Below the pieces are notes generated by a model that saw only the letters and a list, made by a program, of their open reading frames with translations, searched no databases and had not been told where the DNA came from. Shown here in pieces: positions 55,166 through 64,000 of a DNA stretch of 64,000 nt. The DNA comes from Heterocephalus glaber. Its lineage: Eukaryota; Chordata; Mammalia; Rodentia; Bathyergidae. Every line of letters starts with the position of its first letter. Positions within the stretch are counted from its first letter, which is position 1. The position numbers were made by a program, and so were the translations under genes. The stretch lies in the NCBI RefSeq assembly GCF_000247695.1, contig NW_004624801.1, positions 5,699,578 to 5,763,577 on the forward strand. The letters run 5' to 3'.

Positions 55166-55639
55166 AGGTTTTAGCTTCACTCTTCACATGATAGTGATAG
55201 AGGAGGTAGGGGGTGTCAAAGCTGGCTAGGGAAATAAGCAGGACCTGTCACTTTCAAGATCCCTGGGCCATGCCAGGTGATTCTCAGGACCCGTATGTAC
55301 AACTTCTCTCGAGCTCTCAGGAGACGTGGGCGGCATGATGGGGACCAGGCACCAGGAGGAGCCTGTTATCTTGACTCATCATGGTAGTCTGCCGTTGAAG
55401 GATACATTTTTATTTTTACTTTTTATCCTTTTCTCTCTTTGGCCCAAGTTTGCTCTGCACAGCTAGTTCTTCCCTTACCCCTTCACCCTTCATTTTCAAA
55501 TAAACTTTTGGCACTGTTTTTGGGTTCTCTCATCCAATTTTTTGTTGGCGACAAGGAGGACCTACAAGCCTTCTGTTTGGTGAGCCATTTGTAAAGAAAC
55601 TACCTGACAGCAGTAGGAGATTCTAAAGATTGAGAGGTG

Positions 55640-55695
55640 TTTTTTTTTTCCTTCCTCCTCCTCTCCTTCCTCCTCCTCCTCCTCCTGCTTCTTCA
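55640..55695 (-). repeat. CCT/TTCC pyrimidine microsatellite
   Basis: A short run of TCC and CTT units on the + strand. Surrounding 55170-56050 is unique sequence without a recognised gene. Confidence 0.7.
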
Positions 55696-56129
55696 TCAAG
55701 TTGGGTGAGCCTTCCTGTTCCAGGGTGGTCTCACAAGTTCTCTAACAATGTGGTTTTGGAGGTGGCTGAGCACAGAAGTTGGCAGATACTTAAGAGATAA
55801 ACTGGGACCCAAAGGCTGTTGTGTGCAGCCGGGGCTGGAAGGGGCAGGAGTGCTTTCCAAGGCCCTAGCGAAGAACAGAGTTGGGGGGTGCTTTTCTGAT
55901 GCTCAAGAGCACCGTCTTGTTCCCACACAGCGATCCCCAGAGGGATGTGGCCCTGCTGGGGGCCCCTGAGCTGTGGTTTGGGGAGTGTTAAAGGATTCAG
56001 TTAGGAGTCAGAAAACACACCAGGTATTCGAACAGAGAGAATTTATGATACAGAATTAACTAAATATAGTTAGGCATATTGCTGTAAGATAACTAGGTAA
56101 CTGAAAAGGTGAAAAGACAAATGTTAAGG

Positions 56130-56545
56130 GAACAGCCAGGCGTGGTGGCCCATGCCTGTAAACCCAGCACTTGGGAGGCTGAGGCAGGAGGATCACTGTG
56201 AGTTTGAGGACACCCTGGGCTGCACAGAGTGTGCAAGGCCAGCCTGGACTACATATCAAGACCCTGCCTCAGGAAAAAAGGGTGCTTAGGATGTAGCTTA
56301 GTGCAAAGCCCCCAGGATCTATCTTTAGTCCCTCCTCCAATACAAGGTAAGAGCTAAGGTGTCAGAGATACCAGCCACAAGAAGTAGTCATCATCTCCAG
56401 GGCTGTGGAACCAAAGAGAAGTGTTGGAACTATTAAAATAGAAGCTTGAGGGCTGGGGATTTAGCTCAGTGGTTCTGGCACAGGCCTCGAAAGCGCAAGG
56501 TCCAGAGTTGAATCCCCATACCAAAAAAATAAATAAATAAAATAG
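56130..56545 (+). mobile_element. B1 copy and tRNA-derived SINE
   Basis: A forward B1 with a duplicated right part spans about 56135-56280, followed by an ID-like tail to about 56335. A tRNA-SINE at about 56452-56532 is bracketed by AAAATAGAAGCTTGA repeats. Confidence 0.8.
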
Positions 56546-56696
56546 AAGCTTGAACAGGAACTGCAGAGTCCTCATACCCAGCCCTCCGAGGAGAGGGCCT
56601 CTGCCAGCCTGTGCTGGGATCTAGTGGCCTGGAGAAGCTCAGGTGAGCAGTGGAGCGATCTGAAGCCATAGGATCAGGGAGCAGTTTAGTTCAGGG

Positions 56697-57142
56697 GTGT
56701 TGTGGGCTAAGTGGTGTCCCCTCCCCCTAAATTCATACGTTGCAGTCCTAACCCCAGGTACCTCAGAATGTGACCTTATTTTCAAGTAGGGTTGTTGAAG
56801 ACAAAGTTAAGACGAGGTCATCAGATTAGGGTGGGCCTAATTCAATATTCAATATGACTGGTGTCCTTATAAGAAAACTTGGACACAGGCATGCACACAG
56901 GGAGAATGCTGTACAAGGACAAAGGCAGAGATCTACAAGACAAGGACTGGGTTGGCAGCTATTTTCAGAAGCAAAGAGGGTGGCACGGGATGGATTCTTT
57001 CCCACAGCCTCCAGAAAGAATCCTACTGACACCTTGATTCTGGAGGCCTGGCCTTCCCAACACTGAGAGACAATATGTTTGGGTTGTTTAAGCACCTGGT
57101 TCATGATATTTTGCTACAATGGCCCTAAGAAACTAATGCTGT
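56697..57142 (+). mobile_element. MaLR-type (MLT1-like) solo LTR
   Basis: The unit begins TGTTGTGGGCTAAGTGGTGT and carries the hallmarks of old ERVL-MaLR LTRs: CCCTAAATTCATACGTTGCA, ACTGGTGTCCTTATAAG, and a right part with GTTTAAGCACCTGGTTCATG and AAGAAACTAATGC. No internal retroviral genes adjoin it, so it is a solo LTR left by recombination of an ancient insertion. Family name is from memory. Confidence 0.75.
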
Positions 57143-57195
57143 GGGTTTGGAGCTGAGAATATAGTTCGGCACAATCCTCAAAACTTGCTTGGTCT

Positions 57196-57272
57196 GCGCT
57201 GGGGATTTAGCTCAGTGGTTCCGGCGCCTGCCTCGAAAGCACAAGGTCCCGAGTTCGATCCCCACTACCCAA
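57196..57272 (+). mobile_element. tRNA-derived SINE, near-consensus
   Basis: Forward copy (GCTGGGGATTTAGCTCAGTG, CCGGCGCCTGCCTCGAAAGC, GATCCCCACTACC) with AAAACTTGCTT-type repeats on both sides. Confidence 0.88.
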
Positions 57273-57469
57273 AAAATAAATTAAAAAAACTTGCTTAGCC
57301 TGGGAGAGTGTGGCCTCGGCAGGGGTAAAGAGTGGTTGGATTCCGACAGTGAGCAGCAGCTCCCCTGGAGGAAGGGTCGAAGCTCTGCTATCCTCTAGGC
57401 ACCATGTAAACCCAGATTATTATCCTACTGAAAAGGAGGAGCCCCCAACACAGCTGAAGTTAAATTTTT

Positions 57470-57577
57470 GTTTTTTGGATTTTTTTGGTACTGGGGATCA
57501 AGCTCGGGTCCTTGCACTTGCGCAGTGGGCAGCAAAACCACTGAGCTAAATCCCTGGCCCAGCTGAAGTTAAATTTT
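57470..57577 (-). mobile_element. tRNA-derived SINE with TSD
   Basis: Reverse copy (about 57483-57560) between CAGCTGAAGTTAAATTT repeats on both sides. Confidence 0.93.
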
Positions 57578-58274
57578 ATTTGATTTCGGAAGAATACCAA
57601 AACAGAGATTTCTTGTACCTGAGTGTATGAAACAGATGCATGGTTGATTCACTGAAATTTTTTTCACCTGGAAAACTGTCATCTTCCCAAAAAGCTGGTA
57701 GGAGAAAGGACTTAGTAGTACTGGACTTTCTGCCATTTGCTGCTGGCCAAGCTGGGGTGGAGTGGCAGATGCCACGGGAGATGCTGGTGAGGTGGATGTG
57801 AACTATTTCAGGGCAGGCCCTTTTTTGGCCATGGGTATTTCAAGCACACAAATTCCCTGTTCCTTCCTGAGGAGGCAGGGCCAATGCAAAACTGGGGGTG
57901 TTTCTGGTTGCCATGGAGATGGGCCCCACCCTGAGGTTCCCAGCCTGGACCTCCAGGCTCCGTCAAGTTCAGTTTCCCCAGACCCAGCTGTGAGGTCTGT
58001 TCTGAGTGATTTGTGCTGCAGGAATGTTTACACAAACTTCTGCTGTCCATTTCCACATCTGTGTCCCCCAAAGCCCAGAGAGTGAGAGAGAGGCAGGGTC
58101 ACCTCCAATGATGGCCCAGCCCAATACTGAGGAGCCGGGGCTCAGGGACTCTTCTACAAGAGGGGGCTCTGGAGGGAAGAGGGGAGGCTGAGGCATAGAG
58201 GGTCTTTGAGTTTCTCACTCAAAGGCATAGTTAGGAAACGGCTCGGGTGGCAGTGTTAGCCAAGATTTCCTGAT

Positions 58275-58915
58275 TCACTACTTTTTTCCGGTGCTGGGAA
58301 TCAAACCCAGTCTCCTGTATATTAAACACATATGCCAAGCACGTACTGTACCACTGAGCTACACCCCTACCCTGCCTTTCAGATTCCTGAATTTACTTGT
58401 AAAACCATTCTCCAAATTGGCTGGTGGCCCACGCCTATAATCCTAGCACTTGGGAGGCTGAGGCAGGAGGATGACCTTCAGTTCAAGGCCAGCCCAGGCT
58501 ATAAAGTGAGTTCAAGGCCAACCTGAACTTCGTAGAAAGATCCTGTCTCAAAAAAACAAAAACAAAAAGCCGGGTATGGTGGTGCACGCCTGTAATCCCA
58601 GCATTCAGGAGGCTAAAACAGGAGGATTGCTATGAGTTCAGGACCAGCCAGAACTACATAGTAGTGAGTTCGAGGCCAGCCTGAACTACATAGTGAGACC
58701 TTGTCTCAAAAAACCAAACGGGGTGCTGGGGATTTAGCTCTGTGGTTTCGCCGCCTGCTGCGAAAGCACCAGGACCTGAGTTTGTTCCCCGGTACCAAAA
58801 CAAAAAAACAAATAAACAAAAAAACAAAAAACAGGGCTGGGGATTTAGCTCAGTGGTCCCACCGTCTGCTTCACAAGCACATGGTCCTGAGTCCTATCCC
58901 TGGTACCAAAAAAAC
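58275..58915. mobile_element. Stacked ID, B1 and tRNA-SINE copies
   Basis: Reverse ID at about 58285-58375; forward B1 copies with internal duplication at about 58418-58555 and 58568-58712; then two forward tRNA-SINEs in tandem at about 58731-58800 and 58833-58910. This is one of the densest SINE stretches in the window. Confidence 0.8.
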
Positions 58916-58989
58916 CCCCAACCAAACAACCATTCTCCAAAAAGTGAAAGACAATTTTTTATATTAAAGTGAATAAAAAAATAAAGTGA

Positions 58990-60065
58990 ATCAGATATTA
59001 TGAAGTAAAAATTCAAATTTTTACTGTTATTTAAGGGAAACAAAATGCCAAAGAATATTTCCTGCCTGTCTCTGGGCTGGCTCCGTTACTGCTGAGCCTG
59101 TATGGGTGGCATCTGTTGCCCCTTCTCTAAGAGCACTCAGTGAGGACAATGAGGTTCTTACAGCCTTGGCAAGCCCTGTACCACTGAGCACACCACCAGC
59201 CCTGCGGTTCTCATGCATCTTGGAGAAGATGTGACCTCGGAGAAAGGGAACGGCCCTGTCTTCCAGACTTTGAATGCTGGCATCAGCTGGAAGTGCTTGT
59301 GTTGGGTGTGGGGCTGAATGGGACACAGACTGCAGCTAAATGCTGTTTCCCTCCCTGGGGCAACAAACAACTCCAGCCCAATAGAGACAGCTGCAAACCT
59401 CAGCCACGCCCAGCTCACCCCCATCTTCCTGGCCAGGCCCTTAGCTCAGCCACAGTCTGGGTCCAGCCTCACCCTCTCTGGCTGGGAGGAGAGGAGGTGA
59501 GTGTTCCTTGGGACTTGGGAGGGGACCTAGGAGGCCCAGGAGAGGACAGTGGGCCTCTTGCCTCCTAGAGCTTGGGGAGGCACTGGGGCCAGTGAAGGCT
59601 GCAGGACCCAGTCGTCTGCGGCTGTTGAGAGGGAGGCATAGCTGAAGCCTGCCTCTCAGCCAGTTGTTTGGAGCTTATTTTTCCACAGATACAAAGCTCA
59701 AGCAGAGGTTGGCTCCATGCCTGGCCCAAAGCAACTGTATTCAGCTCACAGCACTATAGCCTAGAACCTTCACCCCTGCGCCGCTGTCTGGGACTGGAGG
59801 GGGCTCTGGTGGTGGGAGCATCTGAGTCTACCGACCCTCAGGGAGCTCTGCCAAGGCTGGAGCGTGGGAACTGAGGCTGAGCACAGACAGCTCTTACACA
59901 GGCCTCGAGGCTGGGCACCAGGGCTGTGCGTGTGCCTTTATACATTTCTAAGCACAGGACACACCTACGCTGTGGTGTCCTGGACTGGGTGGCTTGGGCA
60001 GCTCCTTACCACCTCTTGGCCTGAGCTTCTCCATCTATTAATGGCACCCCAACTAGATCTGTGGT
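58990..60065. other. Unique spacer
   Basis: No repeat family, RNA gene or convincing coding potential seen. Confidence 0.45.
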
Positions 60066-60069
60066 CCTT

Positions 60070-60500
60070 TAACTGTCTTTTTTTGATCCAGGGATTGAAC
60101 TCAGGACCTTGTGCTTTTGAGACAGGTGGGGAACCACTGAGCTAAATCCCCGGCCCCCTAACTTTTTTTTAAGTCTTTTTCGGGACCAGGGATATAGCTC
60201 AGTGCTTCTGGCACCTGCCTCGCAAGCGCAAGGTCCCGAGTTCAATCGCTGGTACCAAAGGAAAAAAAAAAAAGTCTTTTTCAAGCAAATTTTGAATAAA
60301 ACAGATAACATCTTCCCTGATTAAAAAAAAAAAAGTGTTAGAGGAGCCAGGTCTGGTGGCACACGCCTGTAATTTCAACACTCTGGAGGCTGAGGCAGGA
60401 AAATTATTAAGAGTTTGAGGCCAGCCTGGGCTACATAGTTAAGTTCAAGGCCAGCCTGGACTACATAGTGAGACCCTGTCTCAAAAACAAAAAACAAAAC
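60070..60500. mobile_element. Opposed pair of tRNA-SINEs and a B1
   Basis: Reverse copy at about 60080-60158 and forward copy at about 60183-60272 only 25 bases apart, the second with TSD AAGTCTTTTTC. A forward B1 with duplicated right part follows at about 60345-60490. Confidence 0.85.
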
Positions 60501-61990
60501 AAAAAGTCACTGATTTCACAGGGTCCCATGCCAGACAGTCTTGGGAGCTGGAAGTCACTCTGTAAGTGGCACACTGTGAGTGGCTGTAGCCATGGATATG
60601 ATCAGTTGGGCTTAATTCTATCGAGGAAGCTCCTGACCTGTTTGAGCCCTCGGCTGTCAAGTTCACATGTGCGGACATGTCAGAGCTTCCTGCGGGTCAG
60701 GGAGCAGAGGGCTCCAGAAGGGCAGCATGTGGGTTGCCAAAGTGAGGGAGATACGACAGAGCAGGTGGCATAGGGCTGGGCTGTAAGTTGGGGGCTGGCA
60801 GCTGGTGGGGAGGGGGCTAGGAAACCCCCATCAACCCCCACTGGCCAGTGGAGCAGCTTCCCACCCACCCCCTTGGAGGGTGACTTGGATCTGAGGGACC
60901 TGTGGCTACCATGGGAACCGGTTGAGAACACAAAGCCCTAGGAGCAGGGAGGCCCCACCCGGAAAAACAACATCCTGGCTGCTGGGGCCCAGGCCTGCTG
61001 TGCGGGAGGGGCTATTTTTAGCTCAGAGGCAGCAACTGCTGGACTTGTATGGCCTTGCTGTCTGGCTGCATAACTCACCCATTGTCCCCTTTGACCTTGC
61101 CTGGCGGCTGGGAAGACTTTCCGTCTGCTTCTTACCCTCTTGGATCCACTCTGGGGTGCACCTGGGCCATGGAGAACCCCAAGGGAGGAAGCTGGCCTGG
61201 AAACATAGGGACCCTCAGGCAACACAGGCTGGGCAGGAGGGTCTGGGACAGCAGAGGGCAAGGAGCTCTGTTTCTTGAAAGACAGCCGGAAGCTCTCCCA
61301 AAGCACAGGACCCCCATCCCCAGGCTGGAGAGCCAGGGCTGTGTTGCAGGCACACACCTGGGCAGACTCCACAGGACACTGGCCCTTTATTGTAGATGTC
61401 CTGGGCTCCAGCCACACCCTAGCGTGGTCTCAGCCACATCCCTCCGTGTGAGACTGTCCTGGTGAAGGAAGTCCGGATCTCCAGCTTGCCTGCCCATGTC
61501 CTACCCCTGCTTTTGGGATGTGGCATCCGTGTTTAATTCTGGGCACGACCAGCAAAAGGCAGGCCCAGAACTGGCTGTGGCATCAAGGATGAAAACAGCA
61601 GTGGGAGCCGGGCCATTCAAAGCAAACATTGGGGCAGCCAGGACAACTGTGCAGCCCTGTGGCTGGGCCTCTGGGAGAAGCCACCTCTGGCTGCCCTGCC
61701 TAGAACCAGGGAGAGAGGGTCCCCTGAGCAGCAGGCACCATTTCAGTCCCCTCCTCCTGGGCCAGGGGCTTTGCCTACCTGCCAGCTCTCAAAAGCTGCC
61801 TTTAATCCCAGCAGTCTGTGAGGTTGAGGATCCCAAATTCAAACCCACCCTGAGCAACTTAGCAAGACCCTTCCCCTAAATAAGAAAATGAAAAGGGCTG
61901 ACAATGTAGCTCAGTGCAAAGCCCTTGGATTCACACAAAAAAAGGAAAAGCTGAGTAAGTCTTGGGAATTCTTGGTGGGTAGGGAGAGGG
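60500..61990. other. Unique spacer downstream of TRIM47
   Basis: Largely repeat-free and GC-rich; a B1/ID remnant at about 61795-61945 is the only retroposon I recognise. Repeat poverty hints at constraint or regulatory use, but no gene can be supported. A minus-strand AATAAA occurs at 61389-61384. Confidence 0.45.
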
Positions 61991-61994
61991 GTGA

Positions 61995-62300
61995 GAAAGG
62001 GAGTCATTCATTCAACAAATGTTTATTGAGCACCTACTGCGTGCCAGGCATTGTCCTAGAAAAGGAGAGGTTGGATCTGTCCCAGCGTTAAGTTCTCTCT
62101 CCCCAAAACAAGGCTGGTGTGGGGGGGTCTCCTCCCTGAGAGAGAGGCAGAAGGGCAAGTTATAGAAGGTAGAGGCCTCTCGAAGTGAGAGAGCTGGGAA
62201 TGTTTGGGGCTCTAATGGTGGTGCCCACCTCGGAGGCAAGATAGACCCCAGATGCAAGTCCGCCCAGACCAGGGTGGCTGCAGGAGGTGGCTGGCCCATA
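61995..62300 (-). other. TRIM47: TRIM47 3'UTR with possible poly(A) signal
   Basis: After the TRIM47 stop the sequence is unique until an L2-like stretch (ATTCATTCAACAAATGTTTA, 62006-62025 on +). The minus strand has AATAAA at 62027-62022 within that stretch, a candidate poly(A) signal giving a UTR of about 0.3 kb. Usage is inferred. Confidence 0.5.
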
Positions 62301-63858
62301 TCACCTCCTCTTCAGCACAGTTATGCAGGACTTCTTGAGAGGCCCAATCTGCAGATGGGCATCCACACTCTCCAGGAAGAAGGCAGGCTTGAGCCTGTGG
62401 GTGAAGAGCCCTGAAAAGTGGCTGTCCAGGCGGCTCTGGAAGGGGTCAGTGGGGGAGGCCAAGGCGCCACTCCGGCGTGGCCTGGATGCCTTCAGCCTCC
62501 GCAGCAGGCTCATCTTGCCATCACGCACGGCATAGAAGGCCAGGGCACGGTCAGCGTACTCCAGGCAGATCCCAACTGTGGGCGAGAAGTCGTTGGGCAG
62601 GGCCACCTCCAGTCCATGGAACCAGACAGAGAAGTTGCGTCCATTCCACTGCAGGCAGCAGGACTGCGCGTTGCGGCCCAGCCGGCCTCGGTCATAGGGC
62701 TCTTGCGGGGAGAAGCCTTCCGCCATGACTCCCACGCTGACCCAACCCTCAATGATTTCTACCTCCCAGTAATAGGTGCCTCGGTCCAGGGCGCCTTCGC
62801 CCAGCACCTGCTCACAATGGGTGAAGCGTGTGGCTGACTCTGGGTAGTTGATGGGACACAGCACCCTTTTGACACCTTTGGTACCATACAGTTGCAAGAA
62901 CTTGTCTGCCGTATCACTGTCCAAGTCCACGATGTAGGCAACTGGCCACACAGATGGAAGAGATACAAGGCTCAGAGCCAGGCTCAGATGGGAAGGGTCC
63001 CCTGAAGGTGCCCACCTCCCCCACACACACCCTCACCCCTCCTTTGGAACAGCACCCCTCAGCACTACTGGAGAACACCCCTGCGATGACCTTGCCACCC
63101 CAGGATATAGTGAGGGAAGTGCAAACCCTCTGGTGCCTGCGACCTGCCTTAGGAGGCCCCGTGGGAGCCAGCGGGCTCTGTGTCCACTTACACTTGAGGA
63201 AATAGTCCCTGGGTACGTCACTCTCCAGGAGGTTGGTGCTATCAGGGTCCTGGGACTCGGCATCAGCTGCAGAAGCGAGACAGTGGGAGATTATCTCCTA
63301 GACTGCCCATGGCCAGGCTGCTGGGCATGGTGCCCACCCGAAACCTGTGGTTTGCAGCCCCCTCCTTCCTCCTAAGGCCAGAGTCACCTGGGGACAGACA
63401 AACACCCAAATATGGCACCCTGTGTTCCCATGCATGCTGATTTCTGAGTGCTCCTGCTTTTCCCACTCGCTCCCTGGACCTCAGCCCCTCTGAAACTGGA
63501 CAGTGGGTTAGGAGGAGCCCCCTCTGCCCTCCTGGCTGTGGCTAAAGAGCAGACAGGTCATCACAGGGTGGTGCCAGGCACACAGTTTCCCTCTTCTATC
63601 CCTGGGTGCCTGTGTGTGGAGCCTGGGGCAGGATGAGTCATCTGGGGGGAGGCAGGTACCTTCTGAGCCCAGCTTCTGCAGCCCGTCCTCATCACCGCCC
63701 TGCCCCCGAAGCTGCTCCCACTGGCTGGCACAGGCGGAGGCCAGCACATCTCTCACTGCCCGGACAGCTTGCGACGACTTGGTGAAGCTGAGCTCCTTTG
63801 GGGGGCTGGGTCCAGGGCCGCTCCCCTCCTCCAGGGCCAGCCGTAGTGCCAGGAGCTC
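62301..63858 (-). CDS. TRIM47: TRIM47, tripartite motif protein 47, last three coding exons
   Basis: TRIM47 is a RING-type E3 ubiquitin ligase of the TRIM family. Exons in transcript order: 63660-63858, 63192-63266, 62301-62941 (stop TGA at 62303-62301). They join in phase and give 304 residues: an end of the coiled-coil region (ELLALRLALEEG), a linker with ELSFTKSSQAVRAVRDV, and the PRY-SPRY domain from AYIVDLDSDTADKFLQL through GTYYWEVEIIEGWVSVGV to the terminal CITVLKRR. PRY and SPRY are complete. The RING, B-box and most of the coiled coil are encoded beyond position 64000, so the protein here is the C-terminal half of an expected 638 or so residues. No disruption. It is transcribed in the same direction as WBP2. 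Confidence 0.95.
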
Positions 63859-64000
63859 CTGCACCAGACAAGTACCCGTTAAAGCTCTGCTGGCCACAGC
63901 TCCTCCTGGCTGGAAGGGACAGTGCCACCAGGATGCTAGACAACCCCAGAAGGCTGGGTACCCAACGCCCCCAACCCTCCCCCCTGTTCCCTCTGGCCTA

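Noticed and set aside
62301..63026. A 241-codon minus-strand ORF starting MWGRWAPSGD and containing the whole TRIM47 SPRY domain
   Set aside because: The first 28 codons are intron read-through: a clear acceptor at 62943-62942 starts the exon at 62941 in phase with the upstream exon. The Met is not a supported start.

Overview
This window is nuclear DNA from a placental mammal, almost certainly a rodent outside the mouse/rat group. It carries multi-exon genes with GT/AG introns, dense B1-type SINEs and a very active tRNA-derived SINE whose body runs from a GGATTTAGCTCAGTGG end to a GATCCCCGGTACC end plus an A tail. That SINE is ID-like, but its consensus is neither the mouse/rat nor the squirrel form I know. 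A castorimorph or hystricognath host would fit; I cannot decide between them. Gene order matches human 17q25: UNK, UNC13D, WBP2, TRIM47.

Layout. Positions 1-4431 are UNK intron 1. Positions 4432-20910 hold UNK exons 2-16 and the 3'UTR on the + strand; exon 1 lies left of the window. UNK ends tail-to-tail with UNC13D (minus strand, stop at 22364, start at 36329), and all 32 coding exons of UNC13D are present. WBP2 (minus) follows, with its 3'UTR from about 37500, CDS 38491-46254 and a CpG-rich promoter to about 46560. A 5'-truncated HSP90AA1 processed pseudogene occupies 47607-48802. Positions 48900-62000 are a gene-poor, repeat-rich spacer with SINEs, an L1 3' end and a MaLR-type solo LTR. 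The last three coding exons of TRIM47 (minus) lie at 62301-63858, and its 5' part is outside the window.

Reconstructing the exons gave intact frames throughout. UNC13D sums to 1090 codons plus stop and WBP2 to 261 plus stop. UNK gives about 775 codons here, consistent with an 810-residue protein once exon 1 is added. The neighbours do not form a pathway: UNK is an RNA-binding translational repressor, UNC13D (Munc13-4) primes secretory granules, WBP2 is a WW-binding coactivator and TRIM47 is an E3 ubiquitin ligase. Their adjacency is conserved synteny.

I found no undescribed biological system. The observations most worth checking are regulatory or evolutionary: a pair of inverted ZNF143-type motifs and a palindromic E-box above WBP2, a candidate ETS site in UNC13D intron 1, SINE insertions very close to UNK splice sites, a nested pseudogene/SINE insertion, and a long unexplained antisense ORF in UNK intron 2.
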